DNA from: Pyxidicoccus xibeiensis
Lineage (GTDB): Bacteria > Myxococcota > Myxococcia > Myxococcales > Myxococcaceae
Length of the DNA stretch: 64,000 nucleotides
NCBI RefSeq assembly: GCF_024198175.1
Contig: NZ_JAJVKV010000005.1
Location: forward strand, 434,001-498,000
Direction of reading: 5' to 3'
Shown one piece after another: positions 55,563 to 64,000 of this stretch. The notes under the pieces are model-generated. The model did no database searches, was not told the origin of the DNA, and worked only from the letters and a program-made list of their open reading frames with translations. Made by a program: the position numbers and the translations under genes. Positions within the stretch are counted from its first letter, which is position 1; every line of letters starts with the position of its first letter.

Positions 55563-56738
55563 TCAGCCGCAGGACTCCGCGCCGGGAGGGCGGCACACGC
55601 CGTCCAGGCAGGTGCCGAAGCGGGAGCACTGGTTGGTGTCCACGCACGACTCCCCCAGGCGGGCGATGGGTACGCACGTTCTCGACACGGAGGCGCAGAC
55701 CAGGCCCATGGCGCAGGACAAGTCCCCGCAGGGCTCACCCTTCCGCGGGGAGGGGTGGCATGTGCCCAACACGCCCTGCTGGGTGCCCGCGCCGACGCAG
55801 TTCATGTCTTGCCCGCACTCGAAGGGGTTGCGGCAGGCCACGCCCGCCTCGTCCCGGCGGGGACGGCAGATGCCGGGCTGACCGCTGTCGGCATCGCAGA
55901 AGAGCCCGCTGCGGCACTCCATGCGCCCGAAGCTGGCGGTTCCGAGCGCCTTGCACGCCTCTCCCTCGTTCCGGGGCTTCTGGCAGCGTCCGTCCCCGCA
56001 GAACAAGGGCCAGCCGCACTGGGGACCGGCGGAGTCGTCGCAGGCCGCCCCTTCGGCTTTGACGCGCTGGCACGTGCGCTTCGAGTCCTGGGACTGCTCG
56101 CAGTAGGTGCCCGCGTCGCAGACCCCCTGCAGCTTCCCATCCTCCGCGCCGCAGTTCGTTCCCGCTCCCCCGGGCTTGAGGCACCTGCCGCTGAGGAAGA
56201 TGGTGCCGGGCGCGCACGCGTCGGACGCGACGACGGGCTCCGGCGCGCTGCCCCGCTGGCACACGCCCCCACAGCTCGCCGGCAGCGCGTCGCAGTACGT
56301 GCCGTCCTTGCACTCGGTGGTCCACTGGCAGGCCCCGCCCACCTCGACCTGTCCCAAGAGGAAGCGGCACCGGGTGTCGTACTCGAGGCCCCGCATCACT
56401 ACAGGGGGAGAGGCGGGGGCCTCGTCACAGGCGCCGTCCCTCAGGAACTCCACGCACTGTGCGGCCGCCTCCGCGTCGTAGCGCACGCGGCCGTCCTCGA
56501 GTGCCGTGTCGTACCGAGTCCCCAGGCCGTGCTCCTTCGCGAAGCCCCAGGTGAGCTGGTTCTCCCGACAGCGCTCCATGTCGGCGATGCCCACACAGCG
56601 GTCGAGCTGCTCGCAGATGGCCCGGGCGACCTCCGCGTTGAAGTCCTCCCGCTCGACTCGCGGGCTCTCGCTGTCCCCTCCGTCACACGCCACCAGTCCC
56701 ACCCACATCAACGCCAATGCCAGTCGCCATCCGCGCAT
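55563..56738 (-). CDS. Cys-rich lipoprotein with Dickkopf-like repeats
   Basis: A 391-residue lipoprotein (LALALMWVGLVAC) with 39 cysteines. The start of the mature part is helical (FNAEVARAICEQLDRCVG), and from about residue 120 the sequence is a run of short disulfide units such as GGACQWTTECKDGTYC, GLFCDADSGQPGICRP and ESCVDTNQCSRFGTCLDGV. These units look like the Dickkopf N-terminal/colipase-type Cys repeats found in many myxobacterial lipoproteins. Role unknown, surface display is likely. I chose ATG 56738 because it places the lipobox correctly. It faces away from the rhomboid gene by 187 bases. Confidence 0.8.
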   Translation of the reverse strand: MRGWRLALALMWVGLVACDGGDSESPRVEREDFNAEVARAICEQLDRCVGIADMERCRENQLTWGFAKEHGLGTRYDTALEDGRVRYDAEAAAQCVEFLRDGACDEAPASPPVVMRGLEYDTRCRFLLGQVEVGGACQWTTECKDGTYCDALPASCGGVCQRGSAPEPVVASDACAPGTIFLSGRCLKPGGAGTNCGAEDGKLQGVCDAGTYCEQSQDSKRTCQRVKAEGAACDDSAGPQCGWPLFCGDGRCQKPRNEGEACKALGTASFGRMECRSGLFCDADSGQPGICRPRRDEAGVACRNPFECGQDMNCVGAGTQQGVLGTCHPSPRKGEPCGDLSCAMGLVCASVSRTCVPIARLGESCVDTNQCSRFGTCLDGVCRPPGAESCG

Positions 56739-56925
56739 CGCTCGTCCGCTCCGGCTTCCCGGGAGACGGACCGTCCCGCCATCCCTGAAGACATTATACG
56801 GACGGGGCCCCGATTCCTGGCTCGCGTGCCACGGAGCCAGGCGGGTGACGCTCCGGAGTGTCACCCCACCGGAGCACCTTCGCGTTCTTCTGTGAGACGG
56901 CAACTGAGCCGGGAACTGGCTGCTT

Positions 56926-57915
56926 TCAGGGTCCTACGGGGGCGCCTTGCTGCACCCACTGCTCGAAGCGACTCGCCGCCCCCTCGTCGTGACGGCGCAG
57001 CTGCTCGACGGCGTCGCGCATCCGGGAGGTGTCTCCCTGGGCGTGGTGGACCGCCGCCAGGGTCTGCCAGACCCACGCCGGCTGTTGTCCGCGTGCGAGG
57101 CTGCGGCGCAGCCACTTCACCGCCGCCGCATGGTCCTTGCGCTGCGCGGCGCTGACCGCCCGGAACGCGGTCCATCCCGGAGACCAGGGGGCAAAGGCGA
57201 GCGACCCCGTCGCGAGGAGCAGCGACAGCAGGGCGAACCCCAGGGCCCGGTGGCGGTCGTACTCCCAGCCGAAGGCGATGCCCAGCAACGCTCCCATCGC
57301 CAATCCTGACGCGTGCGCCGCGTTGCCGATGTTGACCATCCCGCTGTAGGTCGCGACGAAGCAGCCCACGAGCCACAGCAGGAACAGGGATACCGTCTGC
57401 GAAGACACGAGGTCCCTCATGCGCGCGTCCTGCTTCCCTGCGAGCCACAGGAAGCCGAAGAGGGCATAGACCACCCCGGACATCCCCACGCCCAGCTGGT
57501 CGCTCGCCGCGAGCTGCGCGGCCGAGCTCACCCAGGCGCTCACCAGCACGAGTCCCGCCAGCCTCGGCCGGCCGAGCACGGGCTCGAGCTTCGCGCCGAA
57601 GGTCCATAGCCAGTACAGGTTGAAGGCCGCGTGCCACGGCTCCAGGTGCAGGAAGGCGCTGCTCAGGAGCGTCCACCAGCGTCCCGCCCAGATTGCGTCG
57701 TTGGATGCCCACGCCCACCCCGCGCGGCCACCGATGCTGTCGGCCGTGCCGCCGAGGGTCAGCAGGAACAGCGCAACCACCACCGAGCAGCAGGCCAGCG
57801 TGACCCAGGGCCGCGTGCGCAGCGCTGCGGCCTGTGCCCATTCCGCGGGGGGAAGGGCGTCAGGTCCCGCGGGGGCAGGGGGCGCGGCATCGGGGAGGGG
57901 GGCGTTCGGGGACAT
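56926..57915 (-). CDS. Rhomboid-family intramembrane serine protease with helical C-terminal domain
   Basis: A 329-residue membrane protein. A Pro/Ala-rich N-terminus precedes six or seven helices. HAAFNLYW has the H95-x3-N99 pair, GVGMSGVVYALF the nucleophile S146 in GxSG, and NAAHASGLAMGALLG the base H201, so the Ser-His dyad is complete. After the last helix (about 245) a soluble part of about 80 residues (AAVKWLRRSLARGQQPAWVW, LAAVHHAQGDTSRMRDAVEQ) reads like two TPR-type helical hairpins. It should cut single-pass membrane proteins. It has no partner gene adjacent. Confidence 0.9.
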   Translation of the reverse strand: MSPNAPLPDAAPPAPAGPDALPPAEWAQAAALRTRPWVTLACCSVVVALFLLTLGGTADSIGGRAGWAWASNDAIWAGRWWTLLSSAFLHLEPWHAAFNLYWLWTFGAKLEPVLGRPRLAGLVLVSAWVSSAAQLAASDQLGVGMSGVVYALFGFLWLAGKQDARMRDLVSSQTVSLFLLWLVGCFVATYSGMVNIGNAAHASGLAMGALLGIAFGWEYDRHRALGFALLSLLLATGSLAFAPWSPGWTAFRAVSAAQRKDHAAAVKWLRRSLARGQQPAWVWQTLAAVHHAQGDTSRMRDAVEQLRRHDEGAASRFEQWVQQGAPVGP

Positions 57916-58534
57916 CGCCGCATCCTAGTGCAAGCGACAGCGGGGCTTTGCCTCGACCCATGATTCGGTCATGAGCGCGACATGGATTCAACGCATACCC
58001 GCCCCCGAGCGCTCCCCAAGCGGGAGCGGAGGAGGAAAGCATGGCGCCCCAGCCTGCGGCGAGGCAGGAGCGGAGGAAGGAGAGGACGCGGCGAGAGGAC
58101 CATCGCGGGGCTGCTCAAGCAGGATAATCGCGGTGGACGTGTTCGCCTGCGTCAGGAGTGGAAGCTGCTTGTGAGTGGTGTCGTCCGTGAAGGAAGCGGG
58201 AGAGGGGCGAGCGATTGTCTTTGCCTGTCTATGGACTCGCCTCTCTCTGGCAGTGGGTACGTAGCCCCGGGGCCCGGTGCGTCAGCGCCGTCCGTATGCT
58301 GCTCGCACGCTCGACGTCCAGGTGTGGTCCTTTGTGGTACTCTGTGCAAGCCCTCAGGACGAAAGAGACCCACGCCTGGGCACATGATGGATGTCATACC
58401 GCTGGGTAGAGTTCACGGTGACCGGCCTTCTCGCTGGGCTCGTCTCATGGACCTCTACAATCTGACGCCCTTCACAGCAGGACGGTTCGTCTTTCTGGAT
58501 GGATCGGGACGCGAATCGTTCTAGGCGGATGGGC
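57916..58534. other. Long intergenic region with repeat copy A
   Basis: 619 bases without a convincing gene. It contains a 7-bp hairpin (CGCTCCC at 58010-58016 with GGGAGCG at 58022-58028), repeat copy A (58077-58127), and a stretch of lower GC and uneven base use around 58150-58420. A 180-codon frame spans much of it but has no recognisable domain or ribosome site, and its sequence is unlike the neighbouring genes. Confidence 0.55.
58077..58127 (+). repeat. Dispersed 51-bp repeat, copy A
   Basis: Matches copy B (60847-60897) at 46 of 51 bases in the same orientation. It ends with the small palindrome CTGCT-CA-AGCAG. In one frame both copies encode a near-identical peptide (RRGRGERTIAGLLKQDN in this copy). 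Origin unknown. Confidence 0.65.
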
Positions 58535-59536
58535 ATGACAGGCTACCGATGGGGAGTCCGCGGCCTGGGCTGGTTGGCACTGGGGCTGGGACTCCTGGGC
58601 GCCGCGCCCACTGCCACGCGGAGGGAGGCGCGCCCCGTGTCGTCCCAGGGGCGCCCTGACGCTGGCAGTCATTCCCAGCGCGAAGGAGACGTGATGAGCA
58701 AGGGTTACCTGGTGCTGTTCATGGACTTGCCGAATGGCTCCCTGGGCGCCGCCTTTCCTCCGGTGGGCAAGGGCTCCGTGGACCTGTCGAACAACTTCCT
58801 GGGACGGCAGGAGATTGGCTACTACGAAGCCGAGCTGCCCCCCGGGACGTACGCGCGGCTGAAGCAACTGCATGGCGACATTGACTTCAGCGCCCTGCCG
58901 GTGACTACGGAGCTGCCGCCCGACACGAAGACGGTGTCGGTGGGGGAGAGCTCCGACGGAGAGGACATGGACACGCGGACGTTCCCCCTCCACGCCGTCC
59001 CGGACGCCCTGGAGCCGTTGCTGGACGAGATGCGCAAGGCCGCCGAACACATGCTGACGCGACCGCTCCGGGTGCTGCGAGGAGAAGGCTCGCCGACCTC
59101 GCCGCGCTTCCCGCTGGAGAAGCCCTTCTCCTTCGAGGTCACGCTGCGCAACGTGGGAACCCAGTCCATCGAGACGGAGAACCCCTTCGTCCCCCATGCC
59201 CCGGACCGCACCAACCTCCGCCTGCTCGTGTCGAAGGACAAGCCGCCCGGGCAGCTCCGGGAGGGGGACTCCCTGTGGATGGAGCTGGGGATGGAGAACG
59301 TGCATCCGCCAGAAGGCCAGAAGCCTCCCGAGGGCCGGCGCCTCACGCTGCAGCCGGGCGCGGAGCTCCGCTTCGTGGTCCGCAAGAAGATGCTGAGCGT
59401 CCCTGGTGCCTACCGGGCCGCGCTGACCTACTTCACCACGCGCGGCGAGCGGGGCCTGGAGACGATGGACGGCCAGCTCACCCTGGACCTGGGCCGCTTC
59501 GAGGTGAGCCAGTCCGCACCGAACCCCCAGCCCTGA
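58535..59536 (+). CDS. Exported hypothetical protein paired with a TIGR02270-like gene
   Basis: A 333-residue protein with a signal-like start (MTGYRWGVRGLGWLALGLGL, then LLGAAPTATRR). AGGCGG is six bases before ATG 58535; ATG 58529 and a start at 58499 are alternatives. The body (GYLVLFMDLPNGSLGAAFPP, YYEAELPPGTYARLKQLHGD) is beta-rich, and the C-terminal 110 residues (FSFEVTLRNVGTQSIETENP) read like an Ig-like domain. No family recognised. The TIGR02270-like gene follows 10 bases later, so they form one unit. Confidence 0.65.
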   Translation: MTGYRWGVRGLGWLALGLGLLGAAPTATRREARPVSSQGRPDAGSHSQREGDVMSKGYLVLFMDLPNGSLGAAFPPVGKGSVDLSNNFLGRQEIGYYEAELPPGTYARLKQLHGDIDFSALPVTTELPPDTKTVSVGESSDGEDMDTRTFPLHAVPDALEPLLDEMRKAAEHMLTRPLRVLRGEGSPTSPRFPLEKPFSFEVTLRNVGTQSIETENPFVPHAPDRTNLRLLVSKDKPPGQLREGDSLWMELGMENVHPPEGQKPPEGRRLTLQPGAELRFVVRKKMLSVPGAYRAALTYFTTRGERGLETMDGQLTLDLGRFEVSQSAPNPQP

Positions 59537-59546
59537 GATTCGGTCC

Positions 59547-60809
59547 ATGCTCGCTCGCGGTGGAGAGTGGATGGTCGACCTGCTGGAGGTGCATGTCGAC
59601 GAGCTGGAGTGGCTGTGGCGGCAGCGTCATGCCGCCCTGCGCTCCAAGGAGTACGACTTCCGCGCGCTCGTCCAGCTGGATGAGCGCATCGCCGCCCATG
59701 TCGACGCCCTGGTCCTGGCCGGTGAAGAGGCCTGGGCGCTCATTCGCACGCGCCTGGTGGAGGCCGAGGACGCGTACGCCGCATTTGGCGCCGCGCACGC
59801 CCTCCTCCTGCAGGAGGACGCGGCCGTGGCGCGCCAGACGCTGGAGCTGTCCGCCGGTCTGGAAGGCGCCGCCTGGGAGGGTTTCCGGCTCGCCCTTCGC
59901 TACGCTCCCCCCGAGCGGTATGTGGACGCCCTGAGGGGCCTCGTGGCGGGCGCGTCGGAGCGTCACTCCGCGGCAGCCCTGGAGGCGCTGGCCTTCCATG
60001 GGCAGCCCGACCCGGGAGGCCGCCTCTTGGAACTGCTGGGTGCCGCCCAGCCCGACGTCCGCCGCGCCGCGTGGGGGACCGTCTCGCTGCTGCCACTCCG
60101 GTGGCTCGAAGCCCCGGGCCAGGCACTCTTCCGGCAGCGGCTTGCCCAGTGCTTCCCGACGGCACTCGCGGACGCGTCCTCCGAGGTCCGGGACGCTGCC
60201 CGGTGGGCCGCCGCCTGGACACGGCAACCGTGGCTGCTCTCCAGCTTGAGGACGCTGGCGAAGGCCCCGGCGTCTCCCGACCACGTTCCGGGCTTGAAGC
60301 TGCTGGCGGTGCTGGGGGCCCAGGCCGACCTCCCCCTCTTCGAGGAGGCCTTGGGGCGGCGGGAGCTGGGCCCCGAGCGGTTCCTCCTGGCTGGCACCTT
60401 CGGCCATCCCGGCCTCATGGAGGAGGTGCTTCGCGCCATGGAATCCGGCGGGCCGGCGGTAGCGGCGGCCGCCGCCAGCTCGTTCCGGAAGCTGACGGGC
60501 CTTGACGTCAACACCGCCCATCGCGTCGCCGACCTCCCCACCGAGGAGCTGGAGGAGGAGGCCTCAACTGAGGAGGTGCACATTCCAGATGCGGTTGCGG
60601 CTCGCAATCATTGGGGCCGCCTCAAAGGCGTCCTCTCCGGGGTGCCCCGCCTCTGCATGGGCGCCGATGCCCTGAAGGGCTGGACGCAGGAATGGCTGCG
60701 CGGGCTGCCCCTGGAGGCGCGGTGGGAGCATGCGCTCCGGGAGCACTGCGAGACGGGGCGGGGCGGGGGCGTGTTCGCCCTCGAGCGGTTTCCTCAGCTA
60801 CCGGAGTGA
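59547..60809 (+). CDS. TIGR02270-like HEAT-repeat protein
   Basis: A 420-residue helical protein. LEVHVDELEWLWRQRHAALR and LVQLDERIAAHVDALVLAGE match the N-terminus of the TIGR02270 family, which is known mainly from several Myxococcus paralogues (family knowledge; often near secretion-system genes). Then come helical repeats of HEAT type (GRLLELLGAAQPDVRRAAWG). The C-terminal part has GRLKGVLSGVPRLCMGADAL. Function unknown. ATG 59547 is used; ATG 59571 has GGAGAG just upstream and may be the true start. It probably is co-transcribed with the exported protein before it. Confidence 0.75.
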   Translation: MLARGGEWMVDLLEVHVDELEWLWRQRHAALRSKEYDFRALVQLDERIAAHVDALVLAGEEAWALIRTRLVEAEDAYAAFGAAHALLLQEDAAVARQTLELSAGLEGAAWEGFRLALRYAPPERYVDALRGLVAGASERHSAAALEALAFHGQPDPGGRLLELLGAAQPDVRRAAWGTVSLLPLRWLEAPGQALFRQRLAQCFPTALADASSEVRDAARWAAAWTRQPWLLSSLRTLAKAPASPDHVPGLKLLAVLGAQADLPLFEEALGRRELGPERFLLAGTFGHPGLMEEVLRAMESGGPAVAAAAASSFRKLTGLDVNTAHRVADLPTEELEEEASTEEVHIPDAVAARNHWGRLKGVLSGVPRLCMGADALKGWTQEWLRGLPLEARWEHALREHCETGRGGGVFALERFPQLPE

Positions 60810-60846
60810 GCGCCGAGGCCCGCGCTCGCCGTCGGCCGATGAGCCA

Positions 60847-60897
60847 AAGGAGAGGACGCGGCGAGGGGACTTTCGCGGGGCTGCTCCAGCAGGACAA
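60847..60897 (+). repeat. Dispersed 51-bp repeat, copy B
   Basis: Matches copy A at 46 of 51 bases in the same orientation. It lies 37 bases after the TIGR02270-like stop and ends with the palindrome CTGCT-CC-AGCAG. In the shared frame it reads RRGRGEGTFAGLLQQDK. Together the copies flank the two-gene unit. Confidence 0.65.
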
Positions 60898-60950
60898 GCC
60901 ATCGCCAACGGGCAGGGCGCGCCCACGGAGCAGGTGCCGCAGACCCGGGT

Positions 60951-63410
60951 TCAGGCCTCCGAGCGCAGCACCGTCATCGGGTCCACACGCGAGGCACGCC
61001 GGGCCGGCAGCCAGCTGGCGAGCAGCGCCACGCCGAGCAGGAGGAGCGCCACCGCGGCGAGGACGAGCGGGTCCGTGGTGCTCACGCCGTACACGAAGCC
61101 CGCGAGCACACGGCCGAGCCCCACCGCCCCCACCATGCCGAGCCCCACGCCAAGCCCCGCGAGCAGCGCCGCCTGGCGGAGCACCAGTCCCAGGACATCC
61201 CCCGACGTCGCCCCCAGGGCGAAGCGGATGCCGAACTCCCGCGTGCGCTGCGCCACCGCGTAGGACACCACGGCCGCGAGCCCCGCCACCGAGAGCAGCA
61301 GTGCCACCGCGCCGAAGGCCCCCAACAACAGGAGGCTGAAGCGTCTCGAGGCGAGCGAGCCCGTGAGCAGGCTCTCCACCGTGGCCAGGCGCGTCGGCAG
61401 CTCGGGGGCGAGCTCGCGCAGCACTGGCCGCGCCGCTGCTACCAGGGCCGAGGAGCCCACCGGGCCGTACACGGCGAAGTGGAGGCGGGAGGCGGCCCGC
61501 GGCCGCTGCCGGGAGCTGCCATAGAACATGGGCCTGGGCTCCTCATCCAGGCCCCGCTCGCGCACGTCCGCCACCACGCCCACGATGGTGAAGGGACGCA
61601 GGTTGCCGTCCATGTTGCCGAACTGGATGAGCTTGCCCAGCGCATCCTCGTGGGGCCAGCGGGCCTTCGCCAGCGACTCGCTGATGACCGCCACGTGCGG
61701 CGCCTCGAGGGTGTCGCGCTCGTCGAACAGTCGCCCCCGCACGAGCGGGATGTCGAGCGCGTGGAAGTAGCCCTCGCTCGCCACGCGGTACTCGGCGGAG
61801 CCCGTGCGCTCGGGCTCCCGCGCGAGCCGCCCGAAGTCCTCGAAGCTGCCCACCTCGTCGGGGCGGTTGAGCACGAGGAAGGTGCCATCGCCCCCCGCGC
61901 TTCCCTCGAGCGGGAAGACGCTCACCGCTCCCACCGCGCGCACGCCGGGCAGCGCGCCCAGCCTCGAGAGCAGCTCCTCCTGCAACTGGACGTTGCGCAG
62001 CCCCTGCGCCGTGTCCTCGGCCGGAGGAAGCACGAGGCCGAGCACCGCGACGTCCTCGGTGCGATAGCCCGGGTCCAGTGAGAGCAGGCTCAGCATGCTG
62101 CGTCCGAGCAGCGCCGCCCCCACCAACAGGACCAGCGCGAGCGCGAGCTGCCCGACGACCAGGGCACGGCGCACGCGCTCCGCCCCCCCGCCCCCCGCCT
62201 GCGTACGCCCCGCCTGCACCAACGTGGCCCAGGGGCTCTGGCGCGCCGAGCGCAGCGCCGTCACCAGCCCCAGTCCCACCGCGAGCAGCAGCGAGAGCCC
62301 CAGCGCGAAGAGGAGCGCCGTGGCGTTCACCTCCACCTCCCCCACGCGCGGCAGGTGGCCCGGCTCGAGCGCGAGCACCGCGCGCAGACTCCAGTGGGCG
62401 AGCACAGCTCCCAATGCGCCCCCCACCAGGGACAACAGCAGCGACTCCGCGAGGAACCGCCGGACCAACGCACCGGGCCCCGCGCCCAGCGCCACGTGGA
62501 CGGCGAGCTCGCGCCCGCGAGAGGCCGCGCGGGCGAGCAGCAGGTTGGCGACGTTGGCGCCCGCCACCAGCAGCAGGAAGGCCGCGGCGCCCATCAGCAT
62601 GTAGAGCATGGGCCGGACCTGTCCCACCAGGCTCTCCCGGAGGGGCACCACGGCGATGTCATGCATCCGGGTGTCCTGGCCATGGAGTCCCGCGAGCTCC
62701 CGCGCGATGCCCGTGAGCTCCGCGCGCGCGGCCTCCAGGTTGACGCCATCCGCCAGCCGTCCGACCACCCGCCAGTTGTGCGCGGTACGGCTGGGAAGGC
62801 GCGCCTCCAGCTCGCGTGGAATCCACAGCTGGGTGCCTACCGGGTAGTCGAAGGACTCGGGCATCACGCCCACCACGGTGTAGGCGCGCCCCTCGAAGGT
62901 GAGGGTCTGGGCCAGGGGCAGTGGCCGCGAGCCCAGGTACCGCTTCCAGAAGGCCTGGCTCACCACCACCACGGGGGCGCCGCCGGCCTGCTGTTCATCC
63001 TCGGCGAACAGGCGCCCCTGGACCGGCTGCACGGCGAAGGCGGGGAAGAAGTCGCGAGAGGCGAGCGCCAGCGTGGCGAGGGCAGGCTCGTCCGCGCCCG
63101 TGACGGCGACGCTCGCCGCGCCCGAGACCTGGGCCAGCGCCGCGACGGTGCGGCTCCGGGCCTGTACATCCTCGAAGTTGGGGTCCGAGAACCGCATCTG
63201 TCGGCTGTCAGCCGACACCTGGGAGAACTGCACGAGGCGCTCGGGCCGCGGATAGGGCAGGGGGCGCAGCAGCACACCCTCGACCACACTGAAGAGCGCG
63301 GTGCTCGCCCCGATGCCCAGGGCGAGCAACAGGATGCAGCCCAGCGTGAAACCCGGGCTGCGCCGCAGTGCGCGCAGCGTCTGACGCAATCCACCCAGGT
63401 GGATGTCCAC
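60951..63410 (-). CDS. MacB/FtsX-type permease of the duplicated-orphan (ADOP) class
   Basis: An 819-residue membrane protein with two copies of a periplasmic (MacB-PCD) plus FtsX unit. The N-terminus LRQTLRALRRSPGFTLGCIL, ALGIGASTALFSVVEGVLLR and LPYPRPERLVQF is the ADOP signature; the first FtsX helices follow at MLYMLMGAAAFLLLVAGANV and the second copy ends with REFGIRFALGATSGDVLGLV and SWLPARRASRVDPMTVLRSE. ADOP permeases lack a dedicated adjacent ATPase, and none is here. GTG 63410 has AGGAGG eight bases before. Substrate unknown; macrolide- or lipoprotein-type export is possible. Confidence 0.92.
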   Translation of the reverse strand: MDIHLGGLRQTLRALRRSPGFTLGCILLLALGIGASTALFSVVEGVLLRPLPYPRPERLVQFSQVSADSRQMRFSDPNFEDVQARSRTVAALAQVSGAASVAVTGADEPALATLALASRDFFPAFAVQPVQGRLFAEDEQQAGGAPVVVVSQAFWKRYLGSRPLPLAQTLTFEGRAYTVVGVMPESFDYPVGTQLWIPRELEARLPSRTAHNWRVVGRLADGVNLEAARAELTGIARELAGLHGQDTRMHDIAVVPLRESLVGQVRPMLYMLMGAAAFLLLVAGANVANLLLARAASRGRELAVHVALGAGPGALVRRFLAESLLLSLVGGALGAVLAHWSLRAVLALEPGHLPRVGEVEVNATALLFALGLSLLLAVGLGLVTALRSARQSPWATLVQAGRTQAGGGGAERVRRALVVGQLALALVLLVGAALLGRSMLSLLSLDPGYRTEDVAVLGLVLPPAEDTAQGLRNVQLQEELLSRLGALPGVRAVGAVSVFPLEGSAGGDGTFLVLNRPDEVGSFEDFGRLAREPERTGSAEYRVASEGYFHALDIPLVRGRLFDERDTLEAPHVAVISESLAKARWPHEDALGKLIQFGNMDGNLRPFTIVGVVADVRERGLDEEPRPMFYGSSRQRPRAASRLHFAVYGPVGSSALVAAARPVLRELAPELPTRLATVESLLTGSLASRRFSLLLLGAFGAVALLLSVAGLAAVVSYAVAQRTREFGIRFALGATSGDVLGLVLRQAALLAGLGVGLGMVGAVGLGRVLAGFVYGVSTTDPLVLAAVALLLLGVALLASWLPARRASRVDPMTVLRSEA

Positions 63411-63645
63411 GCAAGAAGCCTCCTGGCGCCGAAATTGGCGTCCGGGGGGCTACGAGCGCGCCGTCGGATGATTGCATTGCCCGGTGCCAGGTCGACTCGG
63501 GACCCCCGGCCCCAGGGGCCCCAGGTGAAGTGGGGCCGGTTGGCAGGGGACGCGTGCGAAAGGACTCAGCGTGAAGACTGAGGCAGTGGTAGAGCCCACC
63601 GCGCTCCCTTCTGAGAACATGAACGCAACTTTGCTGCCGGCGGAA

Positions 63646-64000
63646 AATGAAAACGATTGCAGATTCACAGGATTTCGCCAAGGCGCACAAGCGACAGCGC
63701 ACGTACAAGGACTGTCCTCCTGAGCTTGTAGAAAAGTACCGGGGACGGCTGCCGGATGTGCTGCTCGATACCTGGGCTGCAAGTGGTTTCCAGGAGTTTT
63801 CAAACGGCTTCCTGTGGACCGTCAATCCAGACGAATTCCGCGATGTCGTCGAGGACTTCGTGCCTCAATCCCAGGCGGAGTCGGCTGACGTGATCTTCCG
63901 CACGGCATTCGGCGACCTGGTCACCTCGTACAAGGGGAAGCTGTATCATTTTTCCGCCGTCACAATGCGTAGCGACGACCTGCCCGGCCCTCTGGGGAGG
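63646..64000 (+). CDS. GAD-like / DUF1851-type (Tdi1-like immunity) protein, 5' part
   Basis: The frame from ATG 63646 is open to the window edge, 118 codons. It reads YRGRLPDVLLDTWAASGFQE, FSNGFLWTVNPDEFRDVVED, then VIFRTAFGDLVTSYKGKLYH. This is the GAD-like domain followed by the start of the DUF1851 part found in type VI immunity proteins such as Tdi1 (family knowledge). GC is clearly lower than in the neighbours (e.g. aaaacgattgcagattca), suggesting recent gain, as is usual for immunity genes. The gene continues beyond the window, where a toxin gene might lie. Confidence 0.75.

Noticed and set aside
57982-58524. A 180-codon plus-strand frame in the long intergenic region
   Set aside because: No ribosome site or family; mixed composition and it includes repeat copy A. 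I cannot support it as a gene.

Overview
The window is GC-rich, densely coded DNA of a predatory or fruiting-type delta-proteobacterium, most likely order Myxococcales, suborder Cystobacterineae (Myxococcus, Corallococcus or Pyxidicoccus type). Clues are the C-terminal Cys-rich sorting tail typical of MYXO-CTERM proteins at the left edge, many lipobox proteins, a eukaryote-like Ser/Thr kinase, WD40 and RCC1 propellers, a TIGR02270-like gene and very strong GC bias at third codon positions. No rRNA, CRISPR array, complete insertion sequence or replication origin was seen. There is one tRNA.

Layout. 1-3.3 kb: end of a secreted phytase-like protein, a lipoprotein 5'-nucleotidase and a small four-Cys protein. 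3.4-8.7 kb: a minus-strand operon of a DUF2760-like protein and two unlike Hsp70 proteins. 8.8-11.5 kb: tRNA-Ala(CGC) and a membrane-anchored TPR protein. 11.8-16.2 kb: heme o synthase, an ABC-2 exporter pair, a cupredoxin-like lipoprotein and an internally shortened lipase-maturation-factor relative, apparently one plus-strand unit linked to cytochrome oxidase or copper handling. 16.1-19.1 kb: a divergently placed His-rich four-gene cluster (Spy/CpxP-like protein, small His-rich protein, OmpR-type regulator, sensor kinase) with phased GTGAAG repeats upstream. 19.4-23.7 kb: cold-shock protein, cupin, PAS/GAF sensor kinase and a PIG-V-like membrane glycosyltransferase.

23.9-29.1 kb: a 1158-residue DUF924/FSH1/LRR fusion whose hydrolase nucleophile is Ala, a HEPN-like protein with a histone-H1-like tail, a tiny membrane protein and a GST. 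29.2-35.0 kb (minus strand): a 14-repeat RCC1 lipoprotein, an alpha/beta hydrolase, two gene remnants, a PQQ-type sugar dehydrogenase and a small secreted protein. 35.1-41.4 kb: WD40 protein, esterase, Ser/Thr kinase, VOC protein. 41.9-46.2 kb: RND adaptor and pump without an outer-membrane partner.

46.3-58 kb is rich in exported proteins: an Ig/FnIII lipoprotein, a two-module carbohydrate-active-looking lipoprotein, a three-repeat Cys protein, a frameshifted remnant, a low-GC GST, a Cys-rich Dickkopf-like lipoprotein and a rhomboid protease. 58-64 kb has two copies of a 51-bp repeat around a hypothetical/TIGR02270 gene pair, an ADOP-type permease, and the start of a low-GC GAD-like immunity-type gene cut by the window edge.

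The most noteworthy systems are the DUF924/pseudo-FSH1/LRR fusion, the His-rich metal or envelope-stress two-component cluster with its candidate operator, and the unequal Hsp70 pair. All functions are inferred from sequence reading alone.
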